NCBI RefSeq assembly: GCF_000231385.2
Contig: NC_018515.1
Location: 3,058,501-3,122,500, forward strand
Origin: Desulfosporosinus meridiei DSM 13257
GTDB lineage: Bacteria > Bacillota > Desulfitobacteriia > Desulfitobacteriales > Desulfitobacteriaceae
DNA: 64,000 nucleotides
Reading direction: 5' to 3'
In this document: piece by piece, positions 57,550 to 64,000 of the stretch
How positions within the stretch are numbered: the first letter of the stretch is position 1
Layout of the letters: each line of letters opens with the position of its first letter
The notes under the pieces: generated by a model
The model's input: only the letters and a program-made list of their open reading frames with translations
Database searches by the model: none
Told to the model about the DNA's origin: nothing
Program-made: the position numbers and the translations under genes

Positions 57550-58029
57550 TTACATGAGTCCTACTGCTTCATATGAGCACCGATCGCGAATACTTGATTT
57601 TTTGTTAGCAGTGTCAACAAAAAATTTAGCCATCGCAAGTGCAGATTCCAGCGTATCGAAAATTAGTAAAGTGTACCGAAACAATACTTTATTGTTTACC
57701 TGATGAATAACGTGGGGAATTCCGCTTTCCATTGCGAGTGACCTTAGCACAGGCTTCCTGCCTACTCTCATTAAGATGCTCAGAGCCTCTAATGAAACAC
57801 ATTTACATGGCATGCCAGATGCTATAGCTATCTGCACGTTGCATTTACTGGGAATTGCCGCATTTATATCTTTCGTATATTTTTTGTGCTCATCTTCCCA
57901 TTCCTTAGACATTTCTCTGAACAGGTCACCAACCCCCTCTACTCCAAGAGTGTATTTACCAATAAATAGCTTAGGCATGTTCTCGAATTCAAAAGTGGTT
58001 ACACCAATCATTATATTTCTTTTAGCCAC
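57550..58029 (-). CDS. Hypothetical protein (159 aa)
   Basis: I do not recognise this protein. It is soluble, with alternating strands and helices and four cysteines, two of them in GMPCKC. The start is GTG at 58029 with AAAGGAG nine bases before it. The segment FDTLESALAMAKFFVDTANK looks like a C-terminal helix. It stands alone between a gene-free region and the kinase terminator. Confidence 0.45.
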   Translation of the reverse strand: MAKRNIMIGVTTFEFENMPKLFIGKYTLGVEGVGDLFREMSKEWEDEHKKYTKDINAAIPSKCNVQIAIASGMPCKCVSLEALSILMRVGRKPVLRSLAMESGIPHVIHQVNNKVLFRYTLLIFDTLESALAMAKFFVDTANKKSSIRDRCSYEAVGLM

Positions 58030-58468
58030 TCACTTTCACTCCTTTATATAATTTTTTATACAAGAATGGAGAGCTTACTATTTTGTCAATTGAATCACCG
58101 TTATCTAATTAATGTTGGTGAATTCTATATATTCTGTATATTATGTATATTCTAACTATACACTAACTTGATATAACTCAGAAATACAAATGCTAAATCA
58201 TGCTTGTTAATAAATTATATACCTACTTCTAATATTTGGATTAGATCTACTATCCTATCTTTACGTGCATTTGTTTAAAAGATTAATTTTAATAGTAACC
58301 GCCAAGCCGAGTCTATGAAATAATCCGAGAAAGACAAAAAAGGCCAGACCGTCCAAAACGATCTTACCTTATTTATTCAATACTTCTCCCCGGTCAACTT
58401 TAGGCATGCCCAAATAACCACAGTATAAATTAGCTGCTTACTGAATATGTTCCGGTGATTGAGTATCA
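58030..58468. other. AT-rich gene-free stretch
   Basis: Holds several near-repeats of TATATTC/TATATT around 58125-58160 and a hairpin with a T run at its right end. No gene, RNA or operator is recognisable. Confidence 0.4.
58335..58364 (-). terminator. Probable terminator of the MocR gene
   Basis: 6-bp stem AGATCG/CGGTCT (one G-T pair), followed on the minus strand by GGCCTTTTTTG, about 100 bases past the stop. Confidence 0.5.
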
Positions 58469-59911
58469 CTACACAGTGTTGCTCTCATAACTAGTTACCG
58501 CGCGAAAAGTTTCAATAACTTCCTTCAATGCACAAGCAAACTCGATGCAAGCTCCTTCTAGATCTTCTTCTGGTATAGAATTAAACCCAAAGAGGAAGAT
58601 GTTTTCCGGTGCTTTTTGCTGGTTCCGCCAATAGACTTTCGTCCCATAAATTCCAAAGCCTCTTAATCTCATCTTCGTGATCAAACCTTCTTGACTCGTG
58701 CATCCCGATATTTGTATTAAGGTATGAGTACCTGCCGGCGCTGGGAAAATCTTAACGATACCTGCCAGATGTTCTTTTATCACCCGGTTAAATATTCCGT
58801 ATTTTCTTCTGTTGGACAGTGACATCTTGCGTACATGTCTTTCGAGATGTCCATCTCGGATAAAATAGGCCAATGCCTTCTGATTATAAGTCGGAAGCGC
58901 CGAATAATAATACTTGTATCTATCTTCATATATTTCCATTAGTTTGTATGGCAGGACAAAATATGCACACCGAAGAGATGGGGAGAGAACCTTCGATAAA
59001 GTGCTCAAATAAATCACATTCTGCCCAGTGCTCAAAGATTGAATAGAGGGAAGGGGTTTTTCTCCATATAAAAATTCATTGTCATAATCATTTTCAATAA
59101 TATAGGCCCGATTTTTTTGCGCCCATTCTAAAATATGTAAACGTTTTGTCAAGGATGTAGTGACTCCGGTAGGAAATTGATGGGATGGCGTTAAGTAAAG
59201 CAGATCACACATGGAGTTTTCTAGGACATCAATATCGATTCCCAGATCGGTCATGGGAAGGGATTTGATGGAGTATCCTTTATTAGTAACTATTCTTTGC
59301 ATTCCAATAAAGCTGGGATCTTCCACTCCTATGGTATATACTTTGTCGTGCAATATATCGGTAATAATATCCATAGCATATTGTGTACCGGCGGAAATGA
59401 CAATTTGCTCCCAACTGCATTTTACCCCCCGGCTGTTATTAATGTAATCGCACAGACTTTTCCGTAATTCTACATTTCCTTTGTTGCATTCATAGGTGAT
59501 TTTCGCGGAACAGGATTCCTCCAACATTGCGTCCTGCATATACTTTCTCCACTTCGTCCAGGGAAAAAAACTTGACTCAATGCTCTCATAATTGAAATCA
59601 TACTTCAGCGGAACAATAGACTCTCGTACTACCTCTTTTTGTCCCTCTCTATATAACACGCTGGATCTCGGTAAAGTTAACAAGTTCTCCACATAATAGC
59701 CGCTTCCCTGAACCGACCGGATATATCCTTCCGCCAGTAGCTGCTGATATGCCCTGCTCACGGTATTGATGCTGATGTGCAGTTCTTCCGACAAGACCCG
59801 AATCGGCTTAAGCGCGTCGTTAGTTTTAAGATCACTTTGTATAATACTCTGCCGTAAGGTCTCAAATAATTGTTCATACAAAAACGGTCCATTCTTATCC
59901 AGCAAGAGCAT
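58469..59911 (-). CDS. MocR/PdxR-type regulator (GntR helix-turn-helix fused to aminotransferase fold)
   Basis: A 480-aa regulator. The N-terminal GntR winged helix (about 5-70; PIRVLSEELHISINTVSRAYQQLLAEGYI) is fused to a fold-type-I aminotransferase domain (about 100-465). The PLP lysine lies in LSTLSKVLSPSLR, and ENDYDNEFLYGEKPLPSIQ carries the cofactor Asp. Such proteins sense PLP or an amino compound. I start at the ATG at 59911 with GAGGGGG before it. It follows the methylamine/pyl operon terminator, on the same strand. The stop is TAG directly followed by TGA. A role in methylamine control is possible but unproven. Confidence 0.9.
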   Translation of the reverse strand: MLLLDKNGPFLYEQLFETLRQSIIQSDLKTNDALKPIRVLSEELHISINTVSRAYQQLLAEGYIRSVQGSGYYVENLLTLPRSSVLYREGQKEVVRESIVPLKYDFNYESIESSFFPWTKWRKYMQDAMLEESCSAKITYECNKGNVELRKSLCDYINNSRGVKCSWEQIVISAGTQYAMDIITDILHDKVYTIGVEDPSFIGMQRIVTNKGYSIKSLPMTDLGIDIDVLENSMCDLLYLTPSHQFPTGVTTSLTKRLHILEWAQKNRAYIIENDYDNEFLYGEKPLPSIQSLSTGQNVIYLSTLSKVLSPSLRCAYFVLPYKLMEIYEDRYKYYYSALPTYNQKALAYFIRDGHLERHVRKMSLSNRRKYGIFNRVIKEHLAGIVKIFPAPAGTHTLIQISGCTSQEGLITKMRLRGFGIYGTKVYWRNQQKAPENIFLFGFNSIPEEDLEGACIEFACALKEVIETFRAVTSYESNTV

Positions 59912-59941
59912 GGAAATCCCCCTCTTTCCCATTCCGGATAT

Positions 59942-59992
59942 AAAAAAAATAACGCTCTTCTGGGAATAGGTTAAGCCTACCCCGAAAGAGCG
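59942..59992 (-). terminator. Terminator of the pyrrolysine operon
   Basis: Strong interrupted stem (CGCTCTT/AAGAGCG outer part, GGGTAGG/CCTATTCCC-type inner part) followed by TTATTTTTTTTATA on the minus strand, about 115 bases past the last gene. Confidence 0.85.
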
Positions 59993-60093
59993 CCGTTGCT
60001 CAGAGAAAATATCTTACGAATAAGTCATTCATAAAGCACGATGCATTTCTTCAATTAACTTAATATCACAATATATGAGGATTTTTCCCTTGT

Positions 60094-60112
60094 CAATAGT
60101 TTTGAACTATTG
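60094..60112. repeat. Hairpin spanning the TAG stop of the MetH-reactivation-like gene
   Basis: Perfect 8-bp arms CAATAGTT/AACTATTG around CAA. The stop codon TAG (60107-60109) sits inside the 5' arm of the transcript hairpin. No T run follows. Confidence 0.7.
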
Positions 60113-60865
60113 AATATTGTATTTTGCCAGCTTTCTTCCCGCCTTACAGTACATACAGGTTTTTCCTGAGGATAAGCAGTTCTCGCAATCCTTTCCGACG
60201 AAGTTTTGTTGGCTGTTTGTGACCAGAAAAAACCCAGCATAACTCTTTGTGGGCGACATAAAACCACTATCGAGCAATTTTAAACTGATTTTCTCGCCAT
60301 CCAATATGGCAAAAAATTTTTCCAACTGTGAAACATCCATACCGAAAAATCCCGGTCCAAAATTATCTGAAACATACCTGTCTATATTGCAACTTAATCC
60401 CTGCAAATATTGTCTTAATATTTCCTGCCCGGCGTCCATGTAGGCATTTTGCCACATATCATAGTAAACCTGGTTCAGAATACTGACTTCACTCAAATTT
60501 AGTTCTCCAACAGTTAACAGGTAGATGTATATTCCCTCAATTTCCTCGCTGGGAATCTGAGCAAGAGCATTACAAGTAAACAGCTTTCCGTCTAGCAGCA
60601 TATTTATTCCCTCAACACAAGTTTTTTCGTATTCTGAGATCAGGGCCTTAATTTCCAGCAGATGGTACACATCATTCAAACTTCTTAATGATCTGTCAAT
60701 TATTTTCTGGGGTACAGGTTTTCCCCTGTTATACCCGCACATGTCTGTAAAATTCTTTTCGGCGATTTCCTTTCCTTGATCCTTATCTAAAAGAATCATA
60801 TGGTTTTTCATTTCTGCCTTCTCTGTCAATCGGTTTTTTTGAATTTCCGTAAATCCTATACTCAT
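60107..60865 (-). CDS. MetH reactivation-domain-like protein, last gene of pyl operon
   Basis: A 252-aa protein resembling the free-standing vitamin B12-dependent methionine synthase activation-domain proteins of anaerobes. The core is FGPGFFGMDVSQLEKFFAIL, then SGFMSPTKSYAGFF, followed by four cysteines in the pattern CENC..CMYC near the end. The family helps handle or reactivate corrinoid proteins, which fits an operon with a corrinoid methyltransferase. I start at the ATG at 60865, nine bases past pylSn and preceded by AGGTGAGG; a longer frame overlaps pylSn. The stop is TAG. It is not RamA. Confidence 0.7.
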   Translation of the reverse strand: MSIGFTEIQKNRLTEKAEMKNHMILLDKDQGKEIAEKNFTDMCGYNRGKPVPQKIIDRSLRSLNDVYHLLEIKALISEYEKTCVEGINMLLDGKLFTCNALAQIPSEEIEGIYIYLLTVGELNLSEVSILNQVYYDMWQNAYMDAGQEILRQYLQGLSCNIDRYVSDNFGPGFFGMDVSQLEKFFAILDGEKISLKLLDSGFMSPTKSYAGFFLVTNSQQNFVGKDCENCLSSGKTCMYCKAGRKLAKYNIQ

Positions 60866-60873
60866 ACCCTCAC

Positions 60874-61203
60874 CTATCTTCTGGCATCCGTAAATACCGT
60901 CTGGGAATATTTCATGAGTTTCCATTCCGGAATCTTGCACTTTTTACAAGAATTTTTATACCAACGATTGCGCAGCCATCTTGCACTTCGGCTATTTTTC
61001 GAATCCCACACGACAAAGGATTCTCCACAGTGTGTTGTTACCACCATGGTTTTACCTCTGTTTTCTATTGATTTTACGCCGTGAAGCATTCCTGACCGAG
61101 ACGGCCATAGTTTGACCTTATTGATCAAGAGGAATAGCCTTTGATTTTTGAAGATATACCTTACGACTTTTTGTTTTTTAGCTTCCTTTATCTTTTGGTC
61201 CAT
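60874..61203 (-). CDS. pylSn: PylSn, N-terminal tRNA-binding domain of pyrrolysyl-tRNA synthetase
   Basis: In bacteria the pyrrolysyl-tRNA synthetase is split, and this 110-aa protein is the separate N-terminal part that grips tRNA-Pyl. It matches the archaeal PylS N-domain: LWPSRSGMLHGVKSIE, HCGESFVVWDSKNSRSARWL and the zinc-site region KNSCKKCK. It starts three bases after the pylD stop, with GAGGA inside pylD. The stop is TAG, the codon that tRNA-Pyl reads; a TGA follows four codons later, so read-through would add only four residues. Confidence 0.93.
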   Translation of the reverse strand: MDQKIKEAKKQKVVRYIFKNQRLFLLINKVKLWPSRSGMLHGVKSIENRGKTMVVTTHCGESFVVWDSKNSRSARWLRNRWYKNSCKKCKIPEWKLMKYSQTVFTDARR

Positions 61204-61206
61204 ATC

Positions 61207-62022
61207 TTAATCCTCTAACTGTTTCAGACAATCAAAATACATGGTTATGATGCCAAGCTCCAATGGATTATGGATTACCATGGCTTTTTCTCTGGCTGCA
61301 ACCGTCGCTCCGCAGGGCATACCTGGTGCCGCAAGGATTGTTTTTTCGGTGAAGTCTTCTGCCGTAATAAAATCCCCCGTGGTACCGGCATCGATGATAT
61401 AGGTAAACTGTCGGATTGGAGCCGGCGCAGAAACCCAGGCGGATTGATCTAAAGTTGCTGCCAAGGAAGCCGCTTTGTTATCGTCCAAATCGCAGATCAC
61501 CGGTATCCCCTGTTGTTCTGCGATGTAATGGGCCGCCGCTTCTCCCACCGGGCCGGCTCCGATTATCAGCACCCGTTCCTGCAGCGGATTTATCCCCTGT
61601 TTCCTCATAGCCTCGATGATTGCCGCTGCAAAGCCCCTTCCCGTAGCCCAGCCATTGTCGGAGTGCACGGCACTTCCAATCCCTAAGGCCGCGCACACGT
61701 AATCGTCGGCCAGAAATGCGATTCCGCATTTTGACAGATAGGCTTGTTGGAGACCGGCAACGTCCGTTTTCTCCCCAATCAAGGTTTCCACCCGGAGATG
61801 ACGAAGAATGGCTCCCACCGCTTGTGAGAATCCGGTGATCATGCCCAGTCCGCTCGTAACGGAAATGACTGCGGTCTTGACTCTTTTTGAATTTACCGTT
61901 AAACCCACCGCTTTTTGAGCAATTTCCTCCATGGTACAGCCTGTTTGTCTGATAAACAGATCTTCATAATCCTGAAGTTGTGTTTCAATCAAATCGATAT
62001 CAGATTCCAGCAGTCTCGACAT
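61207..62022 (-). CDS. pylD: Pyrrolysine biosynthesis protein PylD
   Basis: PylD (271 aa) oxidises the isopeptide intermediate to an aldehyde, which cyclises to pyrrolysine. Recognisable parts are VTSGLGMITGFSQAV (about 55-69), the conserved region DDYVCAALGIG and the Rossmann motif IIGAGPVGEAAAHYI (about 155-169). The family's C-terminal end (HNPLELGIITMYFDCL) is also present. The ATG at 62022 has AGGAG nine bases before it. pylB ends 59 bases upstream; pylC, which normally sits between them, is missing. Three bases separate it from pylSn. Confidence 0.95.
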   Translation of the reverse strand: MSRLLESDIDLIETQLQDYEDLFIRQTGCTMEEIAQKAVGLTVNSKRVKTAVISVTSGLGMITGFSQAVGAILRHLRVETLIGEKTDVAGLQQAYLSKCGIAFLADDYVCAALGIGSAVHSDNGWATGRGFAAAIIEAMRKQGINPLQERVLIIGAGPVGEAAAHYIAEQQGIPVICDLDDNKAASLAATLDQSAWVSAPAPIRQFTYIIDAGTTGDFITAEDFTEKTILAAPGMPCGATVAAREKAMVIHNPLELGIITMYFDCLKQLED

Positions 62023-62081
62023 ACCTCCCAACTCCTCTCATCATTCTATATACTCCCAGTCCTCAATTCCCAACTCTATCT

Positions 62082-63143
62082 TTAATTAGCGGCATGCTTA
62101 TCTCTAGTTCTTCTGTCTGCAACCCAACGGCTATATTCCTGGGCCGTGGCATTCTCTAAATTACATTTCTTCAATGTATCCTGAATCCCCACTACCGTAC
62201 GGAAGCCCTCATCAATATCATTTTTACAGTTTGCAACCCCCGCGAACCCTTGCCTAGGTGGAATGATAGAGGTCACAATGTTTGCCCCAGCCATCAGTCG
62301 CTTTTCAAGGCCGCCCAGCCCTTCTACATCCAAGGATGCCGGGATCAATACATCCGGGAATAGCAGCCTCATAACCGCGATATTCATCAGTTCGTTCTGA
62401 TATCCCTGATTCCCCACACCAGCAAAAGGTGCTCCTTCTTGCGGGACAAAGGTCATAGTCCTGATTTGCCTTGCTCCCAGTTTTTTCATCTCTCTAAACG
62501 AATGAACCCTGTCCTCTAACCTGTCTCCGATTCCGGTCAACAAGCCTTCCTCAATGAGCATCCCCAGATCTCGGGCATATCCTTTGGCAAACATCCGTTT
62601 TTCGTAACTTTGCCCTTGCCGCAGTTGGTCAAACAAGGTTAGTCGATGTGTCTCCTGATACAACGCATACCAATCGGCCCCCGCCCCCTCAATCAGCTCT
62701 AAACCGTGCTCGTCCAACACTCCCGGCGATACCATGATAGACAGACCGGTTGCGTCTTTTACGGCTTTCACAATTGAGGCCAGTCTCTCCGGATGTTCTG
62801 TATAAAACCTATCGTCTCCCGTGGTCAAATCAATCAAATGCACTCCGGACTTCTTCAATTCCACGGCTATATTAACCACTTCCGGCAATGTTTTGCGATA
62901 CCGTGGAGAATTCAAGTTTTCTTTTCTGAAATAACAAAAGGTGCAGCTGTTCTGACAGTAGGTTGAAAAATAGACGAAGCTATAGAGAAAGACTTTATTC
63001 CCGAATACCCCTTGCCGGGCCTTTCTTGCCGCCGCAAAAATCTGTTCTATTTCACTTTCATCCGTCCGGCTCAATAGGTAGACAATTTCCTCGGTCGATA
63101 TTTGATTTCCTCGCTGGCATTTCCTGAGTATAGTTTCAAGCAT
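62082..63143 (-). CDS. pylB: Pyrrolysine biosynthesis protein PylB (lysine 2-methylornithine mutase, radical SAM)
   Basis: PylB (353 aa) rearranges lysine to 3-methylornithine, the first step of pyrrolysine synthesis. It is a BioB-like radical SAM enzyme whose cluster cysteines are Cys63, Cys67 and Cys70 in CQNSCTFC. DLTTGDDRFYTEHPERL, TMTFVPQEGAPF and IPASLDVEGLGGLEKRL are strongly PylB-like. AGGAGG precedes the ATG. It is encoded about 180 bases past tRNA-Pyl on the same strand. Confidence 0.96.
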   Translation of the reverse strand: MLETILRKCQRGNQISTEEIVYLLSRTDESEIEQIFAAARKARQGVFGNKVFLYSFVYFSTYCQNSCTFCYFRKENLNSPRYRKTLPEVVNIAVELKKSGVHLIDLTTGDDRFYTEHPERLASIVKAVKDATGLSIMVSPGVLDEHGLELIEGAGADWYALYQETHRLTLFDQLRQGQSYEKRMFAKGYARDLGMLIEEGLLTGIGDRLEDRVHSFREMKKLGARQIRTMTFVPQEGAPFAGVGNQGYQNELMNIAVMRLLFPDVLIPASLDVEGLGGLEKRLMAGANIVTSIIPPRQGFAGVANCKNDIDEGFRTVVGIQDTLKKCNLENATAQEYSRWVADRRTRDKHAAN

Positions 63144-63320
63144 TCTTTAAGCCTCCTGCTTAACTTTTTCCGAACATAGCATAAGCACCATCCCCAAAGA
63201 TATGGATTTCAATCTACATTTTTCAACAAAAAATATAGGAATCTGCAAGTGCTAAACATACTTCCATGAGACATACCGGAATGTTTAGACTTTCAGACAC
63301 CTATATACCGAAATGCATTA

Positions 63321-63392
63321 TGGCGAAGAGTCCCGGAGTCGCACCCGGCTGTACGGATTTAGAGTCCGTAAGATCACTACGATCCACCCTCC
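63321..63392 (-). tRNA. pylT: tRNA-Pyl (amber suppressor, anticodon CUA)
   Basis: A 72-nt tRNA on the minus strand. The 7-bp acceptor stem is GGAGGGT/ACTCTTC, with discriminator G and encoded CCA. The anticodon stem is six pairs (TACGGA/TCCGTA) around the loop CTCTAAA, anticodon CTA. The T stem CCGGG/CCCGG-like loop is short, and the D arm is small. The six-pair anticodon stem and compact core are hallmarks of tRNA-Pyl. The sequence closely resembles the Desulfitobacterium pylT. It lies between mtmB and pylB. Confidence 0.96.
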
Positions 63393-63553
63393 ATATAGTC
63401 ATCTGCCAACAATCCGCAGATCAACTTATGAACTACCCTGAGTTAATAAGCGAAAAACCCACAGACTGCCGACAGATTAATACAGTAATAGTATTGGCAC
63501 ATTCAAGTAAATAACTAGTCAGTATGCCAGTCTATTTCGTGTCATACTGCGTC

Positions 63554-63594
63554 GGTATGGTTACCTAATAGCCCCACTATGAGGTAACCATACC
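63554..63594. repeat. Hairpin between mtmB and pylT
   Basis: Perfect 13-bp arms GGTATGGTTACCT/AGGTAACCATACC (63554-63566 and 63582-63594), with a further GACGC/GCGTC pairing outside. There is no T run. It lies 76 bases past the mtmB stop and could be a processing or stability element separating the mRNA and tRNA parts of one transcript. Confidence 0.6.
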
Positions 63595-63669
63595 TCCTTG
63601 TCTGACGCAAAATATCCTTGGCATCTTTGACTTGTTATTTTCTTTCATATGCCTTATGCCTGATTGAAA

Positions 63670-64000
63670 TTAGTCATTCCAATATGTCAGGCCTAAATCA
63701 GTCATAATTTTAACAGCTTCATCGTAAACCTGGATATATTCCTCCGTCGGAACCAGTTTCTTTACATCATAGCATTCCTGGAAGGTTTTCCCTTCAGGTG
63801 CCGTTTTGTAATCTTTTTCATATAAGGAAACTAGTTTGTCCAACAGAATGTTTACTTCATGAAGATCCATTCCCGCAACTGCATGGGCTACCTCACCCAT
63901 GAAACGTGCTTCCATGGCTGTAAAGAGGTCGGTGACAACACCTTTACCGGCAGCTACACCGGACAAGATCTCTCGTCCGCTGACTGTATCCGTAATAGCC
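63670..64000 (-). CDS. mtmB: Monomethylamine methyltransferase MtmB (3' part, runs off the right edge)
   Basis: MtmB transfers the methyl group of monomethylamine to a corrinoid protein and contains pyrrolysine encoded by an internal TAG. About 110 C-terminal residues are visible, beginning AITDTVSGREILSGVAAGKG. The ending matches archaeal MtmB closely: GMDLHEVNILLDKLVSLYEK, then GKTFQECYDVKKL and PTEEYIQVYDEA. The pyrrolysine site (near residue 202 in archaeal MtmB) is outside the window. The stop is TAA. The gene continues upstream of the edge, so a start cannot be given. Confidence 0.94.
   Translation of the reverse strand, partial: AITDTVSGREILSGVAAGKGVVTDLFTAMEARFMGEVAHAVAGMDLHEVNILLDKLVSLYEKDYKTAPEGKTFQECYDVKKLVPTEEYIQVYDEAVKIMTDLGLTYWND

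Noticed and set aside
58125-58165. CRISPR-like or tandem repeat array
   Set aside because: The TATATTC-type units are short, irregular and without spacers; this is AT-rich low complexity.

Overview
The window looks like chromosomal DNA of a low-GC, anaerobic Firmicute of the Desulfosporosinus/Desulfitobacterium (Peptococcaceae) type. That placement is inferred from three things: a bacterial-type pyrrolysine cassette with a free-standing PylSn protein, a Kdp/KimA potassium uptake set, and strong AGGAGG-type ribosome binding sites with frequent TTG and GTG starts. I see no rRNA, no CRISPR array and no prophage. The only RNA gene recognised is tRNA-Pyl.

Layout, left to right. 1-9.8 kb holds housekeeping and accessory genes: a TetM-like ribosomal protection GTPase cut by the left edge, a 7TM diguanylate cyclase with a papain-like amidase, a GNAT acetyltransferase, DAHP synthase, a three-domain LigD, a MazG-like protein and a methyltransferase. 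9.8-11.3 kb is a complete IS3-family (IS150-like) element with orfA/orfB and an A9 frameshift site. 11.4-14.9 kb is a three-gene operon of DUF4116-like repeat protein, MoxR AAA+ ATPase and HExxH-peptidase/VWA protein; this is my main candidate for a poorly described system. 14.9-23 kb has a soluble chemotaxis-type receptor, an AraC regulator with its EamA exporter, a DUF1659 protein, a lipoprotein and a MalT-type regulator. 23-28 kb has a DUF3102 protein (with a decayed partial copy at 19.2 kb), the potassium importer KimA, a c-di-GMP riboswitch driving a small membrane protein, and VanW.

28.6-39.5 kb contains a mini zinc-ribbon gene, a Mef-type macrolide efflux gene behind a leader that encodes the peptide MFSVRLR and two terminator hairpins, phosphate acetyltransferase, a GC-rich catalase-peroxidase, a large unknown membrane-anchored protein, and dapA under a lysine riboswitch. 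39.5-50 kb has small membrane proteins, a radical SAM enzyme, a CGGC protein and kdpFABC plus a KdpD that lacks its kinase domain. 50-57 kb has a dCache chemoreceptor, a WYL regulator whose operator AACCTGACA-N6-TGTCAGGTT occurs three times around it, a Dabb protein, an SDR gene gutted by an internal deletion, a secreted coiled-coil protein and a two-component system.

58-64 kb holds a MocR regulator and then the methylamine/pyrrolysine locus, transcribed leftward: mtmB (3' part only), pylT, pylB, pylD, pylSn and a MetH-reactivation-like protein, ended by a strong terminator. pylC and pylSc are not between pylB and pylSn, where bacterial clusters usually carry pylC. Several genes in the window, including two in this operon, end in TAG, the codon that tRNA-Pyl reads.
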